From Prevotella sp. (GTDB lineage Bacteria > Bacteroidota > Bacteroidia > Bacteroidales > Bacteroidaceae): 40,735 nt of DNA. The stretch covers positions 1-40,735 of the forward strand of contig JAIKWS010000059.1 in NCBI GenBank assembly GCA_024684515.1, in the 5' to 3' direction. The translations under genes were made by a program, and so were the position numbers. The notes under the pieces were generated by a model. That model made no database searches. It was given only the letters and a program-made list of their open reading frames with translations, and had not been told where the DNA came from. Shown here piece by piece: positions 24,713 through 33,704 of the stretch (the first letter of the stretch is position 1; every line of letters begins with the position of its first letter).

Positions 24713-27421
24713 ATGGACGACGAAACAAGAGATGATCTGACGATGGAAACTGGCGGTGAAGAGACAAAACCGCAAGGACATTCTGACTATAAACCCGTGA
24801 ACCGATTCGATGCTGCAGCTGTGCACCACCTGAGCGGCATGTACCAGAACTGGTTTCTTGACTATGCCAGCTATGCTATTCTGGATCGTGCCATTCCTCA
24901 CATCGAAGATGGCTTCAAACCAGTACAGCGACGCATCATGCACTCCATGAAGCGCATGGACGACGGGCGCTATAACAAAGTTGCCAATATTGTGGGATAC
25001 ACTATGCAGTTTCACCCTCATGGCGATGCATCGATTGGCGATGCCCTGGTACAACTGGGACAGAAGAACTTGCTAGTGGACACTCAGGGCAACTGGGGAA
25101 ACATACTGACTGGCGACCGTGCCGCTGCCCCCAGATATATAGAAGCCCGTCTGTCGAAATTCGCCATCGATACGGTGTTCAACCCCAAGACGACAGAATG
25201 GCAGCTGAGTTACGACGGACGTAACAAGGAGCCTATTACGCTGCCGGTGAAATTTCCACTGCTGCTGGCTCAAGGGGCAGAAGGCATCGCTGTGGGATTG
25301 GCCACCAAGGTGCTCCCGCATAATTTCAATGAGATCTGCGACGCTGCCATCAGCTATCTGCATGGTGAGGAATTTCATCTATATCCCGATTTCCTGACAG
25401 GTGGCTCGATTGACGTATCGAAATATAATGATGGCCAGCGAGGTGGTGTGGTGAAGGTTCGTGCAAAAATCGAGAAGCTAGACCAGAAGACACTGGTCAT
25501 CCGTGAGCTGCCTTTCACGAAAACCGTTAGCACGCTCTGCGAAAGCATCACCAAGAATATTGAGAAGGGAAAGATCAAAGCCCGGCATGTGGATGATCTC
25601 ACCTCGGCTCAGGTAGAGATTCTTGTACACTTGTCACCAGGGGTGTCCTCCGACAAGACCATAGACGCTCTCTACGCATTTACAGATTGCGAAATTAATA
25701 TCTCGCCCAATTGCTGTGTCATCAAGGACGACAAGCCACAGTTCCTTACCATCAGCGATGTGCTCATACATAGCACTGAGCGCACGAAGGAACTGATTCG
25801 CCAGGAACTGGAAATACGAAAGAACGAGCTTTTGGAACAGCTCCATTTCCAGTCGCTGGAGAAAATCTTCATCGAGGAGCGCATCTATAAGGATCGCAAG
25901 TTTGAGGAAGCTCCCAATGTGGACAAGGTATGCGAGCATATTGATGACAGACTGACACCCTTCTATCCTCAGTTGATACGCGAAGTAACCAAGGACGATA
26001 TCCTGCGTTTGCTTGAGATCAAAATGCAGCGAATACTGAAATTCAACAAGGAAAAGGCTGATGAGCTGATGGCTCGTATCAAAGCCGAGATTGAACAAAT
26101 AGACCGTGATCTGAAGAATCTGGTCGAGGTGACGGCAGCCTGGTTCCAGTTCCTGAAGGATAAATACGGTAAGGACCATCCCCGTCTGACTGAAATCAAG
26201 AATTTTGATACTATAGAGGCCGCCAAGGTGGCTGAGGCCAACGAAAAACTGTACGTCAATCGCCAGGAGGGCTTCATAGGCACAGGACTGAAGAAGGACG
26301 AGTTCGTCTGCAATTGCTCAGACATCGACGACATCATCATCTTTTATCGCGATGGAAAGTACAAGGTGGTGCGTGTGGCTGAGAAGCTTTTCGTGGGAAA
26401 GAATATCCTCTGGCTGGGTGTATTCAAGAAAAGTGACAAACGAACCATCTATAACGTGGTATATCGAGACGGAAAGGGTGGCCCTTGCTACATCAAACGA
26501 TTTAATATCACTGGCATCACCCGCGACCGTGAGTATGACGTCACACAGGGCACTCCTGGTTCGCGCGTACTTTATTTTACTGTCAATCCTAACGGCGAGG
26601 CAGAACTGATCAAAGTGACGCTCGACGCTTCGGTACAGGCTGCCAATTCAAGAGCTAGCATCTTCATCGAGCGCTCGTTTGCCGATATCATCATCAAGGG
26701 ACGGGCTTCGAAGGGCAACTTGCTTACCAAGAAACCGGTACACCGTATAGCACTGAAGAGTCAGGGACGCTCCACCCTGGGAGGACGGAAGGTATGGTTC
26801 GACCCAGATGTAAACCGTCTGAACTACGATGAGCACGGACGCTTGCTGGGCGAATTCTACGACGAAGACCAGATACTGGTCATCTTGCCCAATGGTGAAT
26901 TCTACCTTACTAATTCCGATGCCAACAACCACTATGAAGATCAGTTGTTGCGCATAGAGAAATATAATCCTGACAAAGTATGGACTGCTATTCTCTTCGA
27001 TGCTGATAATCAGGGCTATCCCTACCTGAAGCGATTCCAGATGGAAGGAGCTAAGCGCAAGCAATGCTTCATTGGCGACAATCCGCTATCGCGACTAGTG
27101 CTGCTAAGCGACCAGGCTTATCCCATGATTCGTCTAAGCTATGGTGGTAAGGACGAGGGGAGGCCGGAAGAAGACATCGACGGCGAGCAGTTCGTTGCTG
27201 TAAAAAGTTTCAAAGCCAAAGGCAAGCGCCTGACAACCTTCGAAATCGAGAGCATCGTAGAACTGGAACCGAAGTTCGTGCCCACAGAGCAGACTGATGA
27301 TGACTCGGATCCTGATGAAGATCCTGACGGTCAGGAAAATGAGAACCTTGATCCAGATGCAGGGAAAAGCCAGCAGCAGATCATTGACGAAATGACAGGA
27401 CAGTTGAGCCTCGATTTCTAG
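24713..27421 (+). CDS. parC: DNA topoisomerase IV subunit A
   Basis: This subunit cuts and rejoins DNA in decatenation. The product has 902 residues, typical of Bacteroidota topo IV A/GyrA-like proteins. The breakage-reunion domain begins with GFKPVQRRIM, has the HPHGDASIGDAL segment that corresponds to the quinolone-resistance region, and carries the catalytic tyrosine near residue 142 in AAAPRYIEARLS. A coiled-coil tower (about 390-510) and a beta-pinwheel-like C-terminus follow, ending in an acidic tail (DDDSDPDEDPDGQENENLDP). The start MDDETRDD is placed just after the -7 element. Distinction from gyrase A rests on the lack of a GyrA box and the family-specific N-terminus. Confidence 0.92.
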   Translation: MDDETRDDLTMETGGEETKPQGHSDYKPVNRFDAAAVHHLSGMYQNWFLDYASYAILDRAIPHIEDGFKPVQRRIMHSMKRMDDGRYNKVANIVGYTMQFHPHGDASIGDALVQLGQKNLLVDTQGNWGNILTGDRAAAPRYIEARLSKFAIDTVFNPKTTEWQLSYDGRNKEPITLPVKFPLLLAQGAEGIAVGLATKVLPHNFNEICDAAISYLHGEEFHLYPDFLTGGSIDVSKYNDGQRGGVVKVRAKIEKLDQKTLVIRELPFTKTVSTLCESITKNIEKGKIKARHVDDLTSAQVEILVHLSPGVSSDKTIDALYAFTDCEINISPNCCVIKDDKPQFLTISDVLIHSTERTKELIRQELEIRKNELLEQLHFQSLEKIFIEERIYKDRKFEEAPNVDKVCEHIDDRLTPFYPQLIREVTKDDILRLLEIKMQRILKFNKEKADELMARIKAEIEQIDRDLKNLVEVTAAWFQFLKDKYGKDHPRLTEIKNFDTIEAAKVAEANEKLYVNRQEGFIGTGLKKDEFVCNCSDIDDIIIFYRDGKYKVVRVAEKLFVGKNILWLGVFKKSDKRTIYNVVYRDGKGGPCYIKRFNITGITRDREYDVTQGTPGSRVLYFTVNPNGEAELIKVTLDASVQAANSRASIFIERSFADIIIKGRASKGNLLTKKPVHRIALKSQGRSTLGGRKVWFDPDVNRLNYDEHGRLLGEFYDEDQILVILPNGEFYLTNSDANNHYEDQLLRIEKYNPDKVWTAILFDADNQGYPYLKRFQMEGAKRKQCFIGDNPLSRLVLLSDQAYPMIRLSYGGKDEGRPEEDIDGEQFVAVKSFKAKGKRLTTFEIESIVELEPKFVPTEQTDDDSDPDEDPDGQENENLDPDAGKSQQQIIDEMTGQLSLDF

Positions 27422-27484
27422 GGGCCATAGTGTTGTTTGGCAACTCTGTATTATTGTTTGTTCCCGCAAATAGCAAATGAAGCA

Positions 27485-28267
27485 ATGAGAAAGAAACATC
27501 ATCATATCGTAGTGATGCGTCTGTGGCTTGCGGTTTGCCTTATGACAGCACTGACAGCACATGCTCAGACCAGTTATCAACTGGGAGGAGGAAAGACGCA
27601 AATCCTGGATACATACCTCTCGCAGGAGAAGTTCAGGGGCAATGGCATCACCCTCCTTGCCATCAGTGAGAAGACAAGACCGCAATCACATTGGTCGACC
27701 ATTGTGCAGAATCAGATCCATCTGACCACAGCCAAAGACCGTGCCGACAACGAGTCGATGCTCGAGGGAGCTTATCATTTCTATCTCGGCAGATATCACG
27801 GATGGCAAATACTGGATGGCATGCTTTTGCTGCAGGCTGGTGGTCTAGCCAGTCTCGGCATCGGTTTCCTTTACAACACACGCAATTCCAATAACCCCGC
27901 TCAGGGGCGCCTAGGCCTACAGCTGATGCCTTCGGGGCTAGCTACCTATAAGTTTCCGATTCTCGGCAACGACACCTATCTGCGCTACGAGCTTGATTTG
28001 CCGCTGGTAGGTGTGGTTTTCAGCCCTAACTATGGGCAGTCGTACTATGAGTTGTTTTCACAAGGCAACTACGACCACAACGTTGTGCCTACAACCTTTG
28101 TGTCGGCTCCCACGTTCCGCCAGCAACTGACGCTGACCTACAAGGTGCTACCCTCGCTGGCGTTCTCCATTGGCTATCTAGGCGACTATCAGCAATTGCG
28201 TGTTAACAATCTCAAACAGCATATACTGAGCCATCATTTGATGCTCGGCATATCCAGAGGATTGTGA
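27485..28267 (+). CDS. DUF3316 family protein, probable outer-membrane protein
   Basis: This 260-residue precursor has a signal peptide ([16 protein letters not shown]). The family core is [24 protein letters not shown] at about 45-70, and amphipathic strands such as [15 protein letters not shown] and [15 protein letters not shown] suggest a barrel. The function of DUF3316 is unknown; it is common in Prevotella and Bacteroides. It starts 63 bp after parC on the same strand, so co-transcription is possible. A start at the inner Met (27515) would shorten the n-region. Confidence 0.75.
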   Translation: MRKKHHHIVVMRLWLAVCLMTALTAHAQTSYQLGGGKTQILDTYLSQEKFRGNGITLLAISEKTRPQSHWSTIVQNQIHLTTAKDRADNESMLEGAYHFYLGRYHGWQILDGMLLLQAGGLASLGIGFLYNTRNSNNPAQGRLGLQLMPSGLATYKFPILGNDTYLRYELDLPLVGVVFSPNYGQSYYELFSQGNYDHNVVPTTFVSAPTFRQQLTLTYKVLPSLAFSIGYLGDYQQLRVNNLKQHILSHHLMLGISRGL

Positions 28268-28334
28268 TGACGAGCAAAGTCCTCATACCATATGGCAACA
28301 GAGGCGAGAAATGAAAAGCATTTAATAGACGGGA

Positions 28335-30626
28335 CTACTGGGGGAAGTAGTCGCTCATTTTGCAATTGTATACCGAGCCGTAGTTATCTTCATTGTATAT
28401 CATGACGTGCGAACCATTGGTGGTGATTGCCACCTCCTTATAAATGTCATAGATAGGAATGTCTCCATTGCTCTCGTTGATTTTCTCCATGAATCTGCGC
28501 GAGAAGGAGTTGCTGAGGAATACACCAAGCTTGTTGTCGAAGATATCGGCCTTCGAGGGCTCAAAGGCATTGGCGGCTGTGAACGCTATTATATCGGGAA
28601 TACCTTTCAGTATTTGTCCCCAGCGACCGCTGAAACACGTTTCTACAGCCAGCATCATCCTTCGGTAGAGATTCCTGTTGTCCATCTGTGTCACGATGTC
28701 CTTGATGCGCTGTTGGCCGAAATAGTTCCACTCGTCTTCATTGCCCCATAGCGGACCTTCTGATTCGCCACCGTGACCAGACCAGAATACGAATATATTG
28801 CTGGCCGAGTTGGGATGGATGACGTGGGGCAGGCGCTCGCTTTGTTGTCCTGTCATGATGTCAAGTAGATCGTCGGGCTGCAAATCAGAGAAATGGTAGT
28901 CTATCACGGCGTTCTTGCGCACGTTGAAACGGTCGCTGTCCTCAACAGAGTAGGATGTTGCCTCGCTATCGACAAAGATTTTCCCGGGGAACGGGTTCCG
29001 GGAGTCGTTGGCCAGGTTGTCCTCCACGATCAGTACGATATGGTCGTCGTCATATCCATGATTGCGCAGCGTCTGGTACATCGCCAGGGCATCGGCTTGA
29101 TGGCGGTAGTTTTTCCACGTGGTACTCGTGGCGATGACCAGTGCCCAATGGTCTTTCACATCGGGTAGATTAGTATGCTCTGCGATATCTTTGTTAAACT
29201 TCAGAATAAATGATTTCTTTTCCCATAGGAAACTGGTATTTGTACTGTTGTCGTAGCCGTTTGTAGACAGATAGCATATGGGTTTGGCTATTCTGGTTAC
29301 ATCTTCTTCTGCTGCATTCTCACAGTCTAGCTTCCAGACCATATACATTGTGTTGGTAGCTTTGGTATTGCTCTCCTTGTCAAATTTCGTCTTTCCCATG
29401 GCCCCCATGTGAGTAATGTAGTTGCCTGCTGCCACTTCTTTAAAGGCGGTAGCAAGCCCTGGAATGGTCCATTTCGTTGTCTTTCCGCTATCTGCAGCAA
29501 CGACAGCTCGCATATAGTCTGTCAATCCTGGCCCATAGGGCTTGGTGGTGTATACCACCTCTTTGCCACCGACATAGCACTTGTCTGGGTGAGCGTGTCG
29601 CATTGCTGCCCCCAGGGCAATGAGTGTGATGGCGTCGTAGACCTGTGCCTGCCCGTTGTTGGGGTGATGTCCAAACTCCGATTCGTATACTTGCCGGAAT
29701 CCACTGATGGGCGAGCCTGTAGGACAAACGCCAATATTGCCCGAAATGGACAATGCGTCGATAGTGTGTTGGTTTAAGGCTATATCGGCATATATCATGC
29801 TGGCATGTGCCTTCGTACTATGCCTATTGAAATAATCTGTAATGATATCGGTAACCACAGCATAGTCATCAGGATCTGAGAGAGCCAGCAATATGTATAG
29901 ATTAGTGCCTTCGCAATTGTCGTCGATATCTTTGATAAAGGGTATGAGGTCATCGCCTTTAGCATAGTCGATGATTCCCTGTCCGGGGATGTTGAACAAA
30001 TGCTCGGTAGCAAAGAATCCAAAGTAGTCGTAAAATGATTGTCCGTAGGAATCGTCGCTGTAGATGAGGGCTATGTCGCTGCATTCCATGATGCCTGCTG
30101 CCGAGGCCATGATATCGCACTGTGTGACATCGCTTTCGGTGAGAAACCAGGCATAGGTGTTGAGGGCATTGATGCGTTGCAATTCGGCACTGGTGCAGGT
30201 GGGCATCACTACCGGCAGACGGCTTTGGGCGGCATAGTTCAAAAACACGCTGGCGTTGGAACTGTGATAGGGGCCGATGATGGCATGGCAGGTGTCGTCG
30301 CCAGCTTCGGGACGTGTCAGCCGGCTTGCCAGTGTCTCCAGGTCTTCGCTGTCCTCATTGTGGAAACGCAAGTTCAGAGATACTCTCCACGGCTGTGCCG
30401 TCTGTGCCTTCATAATATTGTAAGAGGCCCACTCAATGGTGTTGCGCCACTCGTTTATAATTTCTTTTGGCAGTACAACGTCTATGTTCAGCGTGTCAAC
30501 AACTACCGTTTGTGTTGGCACTGCCTCGCTGTCTTCCTGGTCGCTGCATGATGCCAGCATGCCTGCCAGCATGAAGAAGAGTTGCAGCGAGAGCATGCTG
30601 ATGCTTCTTGTTGATTGTATTGTCAT
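28335..30626 (-). CDS. Lipoprotein: PBP-like domain fused to C13 (legumain) protease
   Basis: The product is 763 residues with a lipobox (LASC, Cys27) and an acidic stretch right after it (CSDQEDSE), the pattern that sends Bacteroidota lipoproteins to the cell surface. The first half (about 45-440) reads as a type I periplasmic-binding or receptor-ligand fold: HAIIGPYHSSNASVFLNYAA, RLPVVMPTCTSAEL and DIALIYSDDSYGQSFYDYF. The second half (about 490-735) is a C13 peptidase: DHWALVIATS, then NYRHQADALAMYQTL, with His618 in FWSGHGG and Cys664 in AVETCFSGRWG. C13 enzymes cut after Asn or Asp, or act as transamidases. The start at 30626 is preferred because it opens the signal peptide. It is 11 bp after its partner lipoprotein gene. 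The substrate is unknown. Confidence 0.85.
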   Translation of the reverse strand: MTIQSTRSISMLSLQLFFMLAGMLASCSDQEDSEAVPTQTVVVDTLNIDVVLPKEIINEWRNTIEWASYNIMKAQTAQPWRVSLNLRFHNEDSEDLETLASRLTRPEAGDDTCHAIIGPYHSSNASVFLNYAAQSRLPVVMPTCTSAELQRINALNTYAWFLTESDVTQCDIMASAAGIMECSDIALIYSDDSYGQSFYDYFGFFATEHLFNIPGQGIIDYAKGDDLIPFIKDIDDNCEGTNLYILLALSDPDDYAVVTDIITDYFNRHSTKAHASMIYADIALNQHTIDALSISGNIGVCPTGSPISGFRQVYESEFGHHPNNGQAQVYDAITLIALGAAMRHAHPDKCYVGGKEVVYTTKPYGPGLTDYMRAVVAADSGKTTKWTIPGLATAFKEVAAGNYITHMGAMGKTKFDKESNTKATNTMYMVWKLDCENAAEEDVTRIAKPICYLSTNGYDNSTNTSFLWEKKSFILKFNKDIAEHTNLPDVKDHWALVIATSTTWKNYRHQADALAMYQTLRNHGYDDDHIVLIVEDNLANDSRNPFPGKIFVDSEATSYSVEDSDRFNVRKNAVIDYHFSDLQPDDLLDIMTGQQSERLPHVIHPNSASNIFVFWSGHGGESEGPLWGNEDEWNYFGQQRIKDIVTQMDNRNLYRRMMLAVETCFSGRWGQILKGIPDIIAFTAANAFEPSKADIFDNKLGVFLSNSFSRRFMEKINESNGDIPIYDIYKEVAITTNGSHVMIYNEDNYGSVYNCKMSDYFPQ

Positions 30627-30637
30627 GTTTTCTACAT

Positions 30638-31738
30638 TTATATGTACCCGTAGAAATTGTCTTTGCAATATCCGTCCCAGCCTCCATGTATTTCCCACCG
30701 GTGCATGGTGGCAAAGGGGTTCCTTATCCACTCTATCCCCCAGTTGTAGATCAGCCTTCCAAAATCGCGGTTGATATAGAAACGCTCAGGAGAAGATATT
30801 CCTTCTGCGCTGGCGTCGAGTATGACCGCATACAAGGGGGAGTAGTGGCTGGTGTTTAATAGCTGGTAGTCGATGCCATTGACAGCTGCGTCAAGATCGA
30901 GCAAACTGAAGGGTAAAAAACCGCTTAATATGTAGATGCTCCATGTTACGAACGAGATATTCTCCGAGAACGTCTTACCATATGGAAGGCTAATCTCCCC
31001 GTTTCCCCATTTTTCGTCATCTTCGATAGTGAAGACTTTATCTTCTATGGTGCGAAACTGTTCACCACGCTCCTCAAGCAGCGTTTCTTTAATACTGTCG
31101 CGAAAGAAGACATTGTTTCCTTCAAATGAGTGGATAAAAAGGATGGTATCGGTGCGGATGTGATTTCCATTCCGCGCTTCTGCCATTCCGGCGGTATAAT
31201 CCATGAATTTGCAAAAACGCCTGATAGAATAGGCAGCTGAAATATTGGCACCATGCAGGCGATTGCCCAGTCGCTGGCAGCCGGCGGTGCTGTTCAGGTC
31301 GTCCTCGTTCACTTTCAGTTGAAGCACCTCGTCGGTGGGCTGCAGTTCGTCAGCCAGTACGTCCAGCCAGCGAAGCATATAGGTTTCGGTGAGTATTAGC
31401 AGACGGTGGTCATAGCGCTCGTGAAAAACGGGGTCTATGCTGTCGCTGGCCCACTCCAGGATCTCTCTCTGCGTGGAAGCAACGCTCGTTTCACAGATGA
31501 AGTCTACGTCGACGGAATCTGCCATAGGAGGTATCTTGAACAGACTGGAGAGTATGTTGTCGGCAAATCCCCTGTCTCCCAGTCGCGACGGACCAAACAC
31601 CACCATGATTTGCTTCTTGATGTGACTAGCCACAACAGGCTCTGTGATGGTCTGCTCTTCGTCGTCGTTCGAACAGGAGGGGAAGACCAGTACCAGTGAG
31701 AGCAGGATACTGATTATCGACAGCCGTTGTCCGTTCAT
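30638..31738 (-). CDS. Putative surface lipoprotein, partner of C13 fusion
   Basis: The product is 366 residues with a signal peptide and lipobox (LVFPSCSNDDEEQ, Cys22) and the acidic residues after Cys that suggest surface display. The family is not recognised with confidence. The segment KKQIMVVFGPSRLGDRGFADN at about 45-65 resembles the first strand and loop of Bmp/Med-type substrate-binding proteins, and the rest is mixed alpha/beta, so a PBP-like ligand-binding fold is possible. Starts at 31786 and 31753 exist, but the -7 element at 31788-31795 puts the transcript start near 31781, so the ATG at 31738 or 31753 must be used. It is the first gene of the two-gene operon with the C13 fusion. 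Confidence 0.7.
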   Translation of the reverse strand: MNGQRLSIISILLSLVLVFPSCSNDDEEQTITEPVVASHIKKQIMVVFGPSRLGDRGFADNILSSLFKIPPMADSVDVDFICETSVASTQREILEWASDSIDPVFHERYDHRLLILTETYMLRWLDVLADELQPTDEVLQLKVNEDDLNSTAGCQRLGNRLHGANISAAYSIRRFCKFMDYTAGMAEARNGNHIRTDTILFIHSFEGNNVFFRDSIKETLLEERGEQFRTIEDKVFTIEDDEKWGNGEISLPYGKTFSENISFVTWSIYILSGFLPFSLLDLDAAVNGIDYQLLNTSHYSPLYAVILDASAEGISSPERFYINRDFGRLIYNWGIEWIRNPFATMHRWEIHGGWDGYCKDNFYGYI

Positions 31739-31787
31739 ATTGCCCAGGTCCATGAATCGTATTTTGAATATAGTTTTCGTTGCCATG

Positions 31788-31816
31788 CAAAGATACAAAA
31801 CTTTTTTAAATTCAAA
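31788..31816 (-). promoter_or_regulatory. Promoter of the two-lipoprotein operon
   Basis: The minus strand has TATCTTTG at 31795-31788 and TTTG at 31816-31813, with a spacer of 17 bp, shorter than usual. It fixes the start of the downstream gene at 31753 or 31738. Confidence 0.6.
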
Positions 31817-31834
31817 TAAAAAAAAGGCTTTTTC

Positions 31835-31866
31835 TTGCAATGTGCGCACTTTTTTTTGTAATTTTG
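31835..31866 (+). promoter_or_regulatory. Promoter of S41 protease gene
   Basis: TAATTTTG at 31859-31866 follows TTGC at 31835-31838 by 20 bp. The ATG at 31885 is only 18 bp later, so the leader is very short. The opposite promoter begins 19 bp to the left, which makes this a compact divergent control region. Confidence 0.6.
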
Positions 31867-31884
31867 CACAAAAATCCGTTCCCA

Positions 31885-32895
31885 ATGAAGAATTTCTTGT
31901 CTTTCTTGCTTATACTGCTGACGTTTTCATGCCTGTCGTGTGTTGACGAGGAGGAGTACGACGATACGCCACAAGGCAATTTCGAGGCTTTGTGGAAAAT
32001 CATCGACGAGCATTATTGCTTTCTCGACTACAAGCAGCACCAGATAGGACTCGACTGGCAAGCGGTATACCAGAAATACAAGGTGCGCATCGACAATCAG
32101 ATGAATGACCTGCAGCTGTTCGAGGTGCTCACGCAGATGCTCTCTGAACTGCGTGATGGGCACGTCAACCTGTCGGCATCGCACGACTATGGCAGGTACT
32201 GGTCGTGGTACGAGAGCTACCCTACTAACTACAGCGACTCTCTATGCCGCATATACATGGGTACTGACTACAAGATTGCCTCGGGCATCGACTATCGCAT
32301 TCTTGACGATAATATTGGCTACATCCGTTATGAGAGCTTCACATCTGGCATTGGAGAGGGAAACCTCGACGAAGTGCTGATGTATATGATGCTCTGTCAG
32401 GGCATCATCATCGACATACGGGGCAATGGCGGTGGCGACCTCACCAATGCCGACAAGCTGGCTGCACGCTTCTGTCAGGAAAAGACGCTGGTGGGCTATC
32501 TGCAGCACAAGACAGGACCTGGACACAGCGACTTTTCTGATATGGAGCCACATTATCTCGAGCCGTCGAGCAATTTCCGATGGCACAAGCCTGTCGTGGT
32601 GCTCACCAATCGTCATGTCTACAGTGCTGCCAACGAGTTCACCATGTATATGAAGTCACTGCCACAGGTCAAAATCGTGGGCGATCATACGGGGGGCGGT
32701 GCAGGAATGCCCTTCAGCTCTTCGCTGCCCAATGGATGGAGCGTTCGATTCTCGGCAGTGCCCACCTACGATGCCAACCGCCAGTCGGTGGAATTTGGCA
32801 TCGAGCCCGACTATCATGTAGAGCTTAGCGCAGAAGACTTTGCCAAGGGGCGTGACACGATGATTGAGTTCGCACGTCAGATGCTGGCTGAATAG
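31885..32895 (+). CDS. S41 family peptidase, lipoprotein
   Basis: This C-terminal-processing-type protease is 336 residues long. A lipoprotein signal (LSCVDEEEYDD, Cys19) with acidic residues after Cys suggests surface location. S41 motifs are LSELRDGHVNL (substrate-channel region), IIIDIRGNGGGDLTNADKLA and, with Ser247 as probable nucleophile, RHVYSAANEFTMYMKSLP, followed by DHTGGGAG. No separate PDZ domain is evident, as in the tricorn/IRBP-like branch. The start at 31885 is set by the promoter at 31859-31866. It is divergent from the C13-lipoprotein operon, so a shared role in surface proteolysis is possible. Confidence 0.85.
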   Translation: MKNFLSFLLILLTFSCLSCVDEEEYDDTPQGNFEALWKIIDEHYCFLDYKQHQIGLDWQAVYQKYKVRIDNQMNDLQLFEVLTQMLSELRDGHVNLSASHDYGRYWSWYESYPTNYSDSLCRIYMGTDYKIASGIDYRILDDNIGYIRYESFTSGIGEGNLDEVLMYMMLCQGIIIDIRGNGGGDLTNADKLAARFCQEKTLVGYLQHKTGPGHSDFSDMEPHYLEPSSNFRWHKPVVVLTNRHVYSAANEFTMYMKSLPQVKIVGDHTGGGAGMPFSSSLPNGWSVRFSAVPTYDANRQSVEFGIEPDYHVELSAEDFAKGRDTMIEFARQMLAE

Positions 32896-32897
32896 CT

Positions 32898-32943
32898 GGG
32901 TGCAAAAGATGACATTGTCATTTGTCACTTTTGTCATGTGTCA
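32898..32943 (+). repeat. TGTCA-array motif, outlying copy
   Basis: This is a copy of the 45-bp motif seen at 14269-14313, starting three bases after the stop codon of the S41 gene. It matches in the atgacnntgtcatttgtca part. Nine other copies are at 14269, 14888, 15033, 15167, 15549, 33264, 33363, 33439 and 33550. Confidence 0.75.
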
Positions 32944-33009
32944 TGAAAATGATGATGGAATTCAAAAAGGGGACATGACGTGGATATGCTCGGAGCCCTA
33001 CCTGAATAT

Positions 33010-33598
33010 CCGGCTACTCTAAGAGACACTTTTGCCACTCAATTTGCCCTTTTAGCGACTCGAAAAACTGCTTTGGCGGCTCGGAAAACCCCCTCTTCCG
33101 CCCGAAAAAACCCCTTTGGACGAGCAAAAAAAGGCCTCCAAACAGCACCTCGGACGCGAAAAATCATGCCGGAAACAGGACCACGACAAAGATTTTGCTA
33201 CCTAACCAGGAAAAAATTTTTTGCTGGGGAGGTAGCAATTTTCATGCTGTGAGCCCCAGAAAGTGACAAACGCGACAAATGACATCGTCATTTTCCGAGC
33301 CCATACCATCTCCCTGAAACGTGACGAGCACATACCATCTCCCTGACTCAACAAAAGGTTCGTGACACATGACAAACGTGACAAATGACAGCGTCATTTT
33401 CCGAGCACATACCATCTCCCCGACTCAACAAAGGTTCGTGACACATGACAAACGTGACAAATGACAGCGTCATTTTCCGATCACAGAGAAAATTGGAAAA
33501 TAGGTGAAATTAGAAACAAACTGATATTCATGTTTTTCGCCAGCTCCCGGGTGCCCAGAATGACGCTGTCATTTGTCATAATTGTCATGTTGTCATGA
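33010..33598 (-). repeat. Long dispersed repeat, copy B (inverted relative to A)
   Basis: This is the reverse complement of 14882-15447, with four TGTCA-array motifs (33264, 33363, 33439, 33550), the 40-bp palindrome and the 21-bp series. It lies between the S41 gene and the end of miaB, so it fills an intergenic gap of about 800 bp. It lacks the AT palindrome and the gene fragment linked to copy A, and it has one motif more. No protein-coding frame is supported. Confidence 0.9.
33197..33236. repeat. 40-bp palindrome with A6T6 core (copy B)
   Basis: GCTACCT pairs with AGGTAGC, CCAG with CTGG, and AAAAAA with TTTTTT, with short mismatches between. It is the better-preserved version of 15231-15270. 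Confidence 0.8.
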
Positions 33599-33600
33599 TT

Positions 33601-33704
33601 TGGCCTTGCCGATTGTTTGGTGATTTCAGAAAAAATACCTATTTTTCGAGGAAAATCAACATCAACGACAATGGATAGCAAGATATAGAGAGTCGAATCT
33701 TCTG
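33601..33704. other. Intergenic tail after copy B
   Basis: About 100 bp between the repeat and the miaB stop codon hold no recognised hairpin, promoter or frame. Confidence 0.4.

Noticed and set aside
32980..33252. 90-codon Lys/Arg/Ala-rich protein in copy B
   Set aside because: The heptad look is produced by the 21-bp DNA repeat; copy A has no matching start or continuous frame on the same strand.
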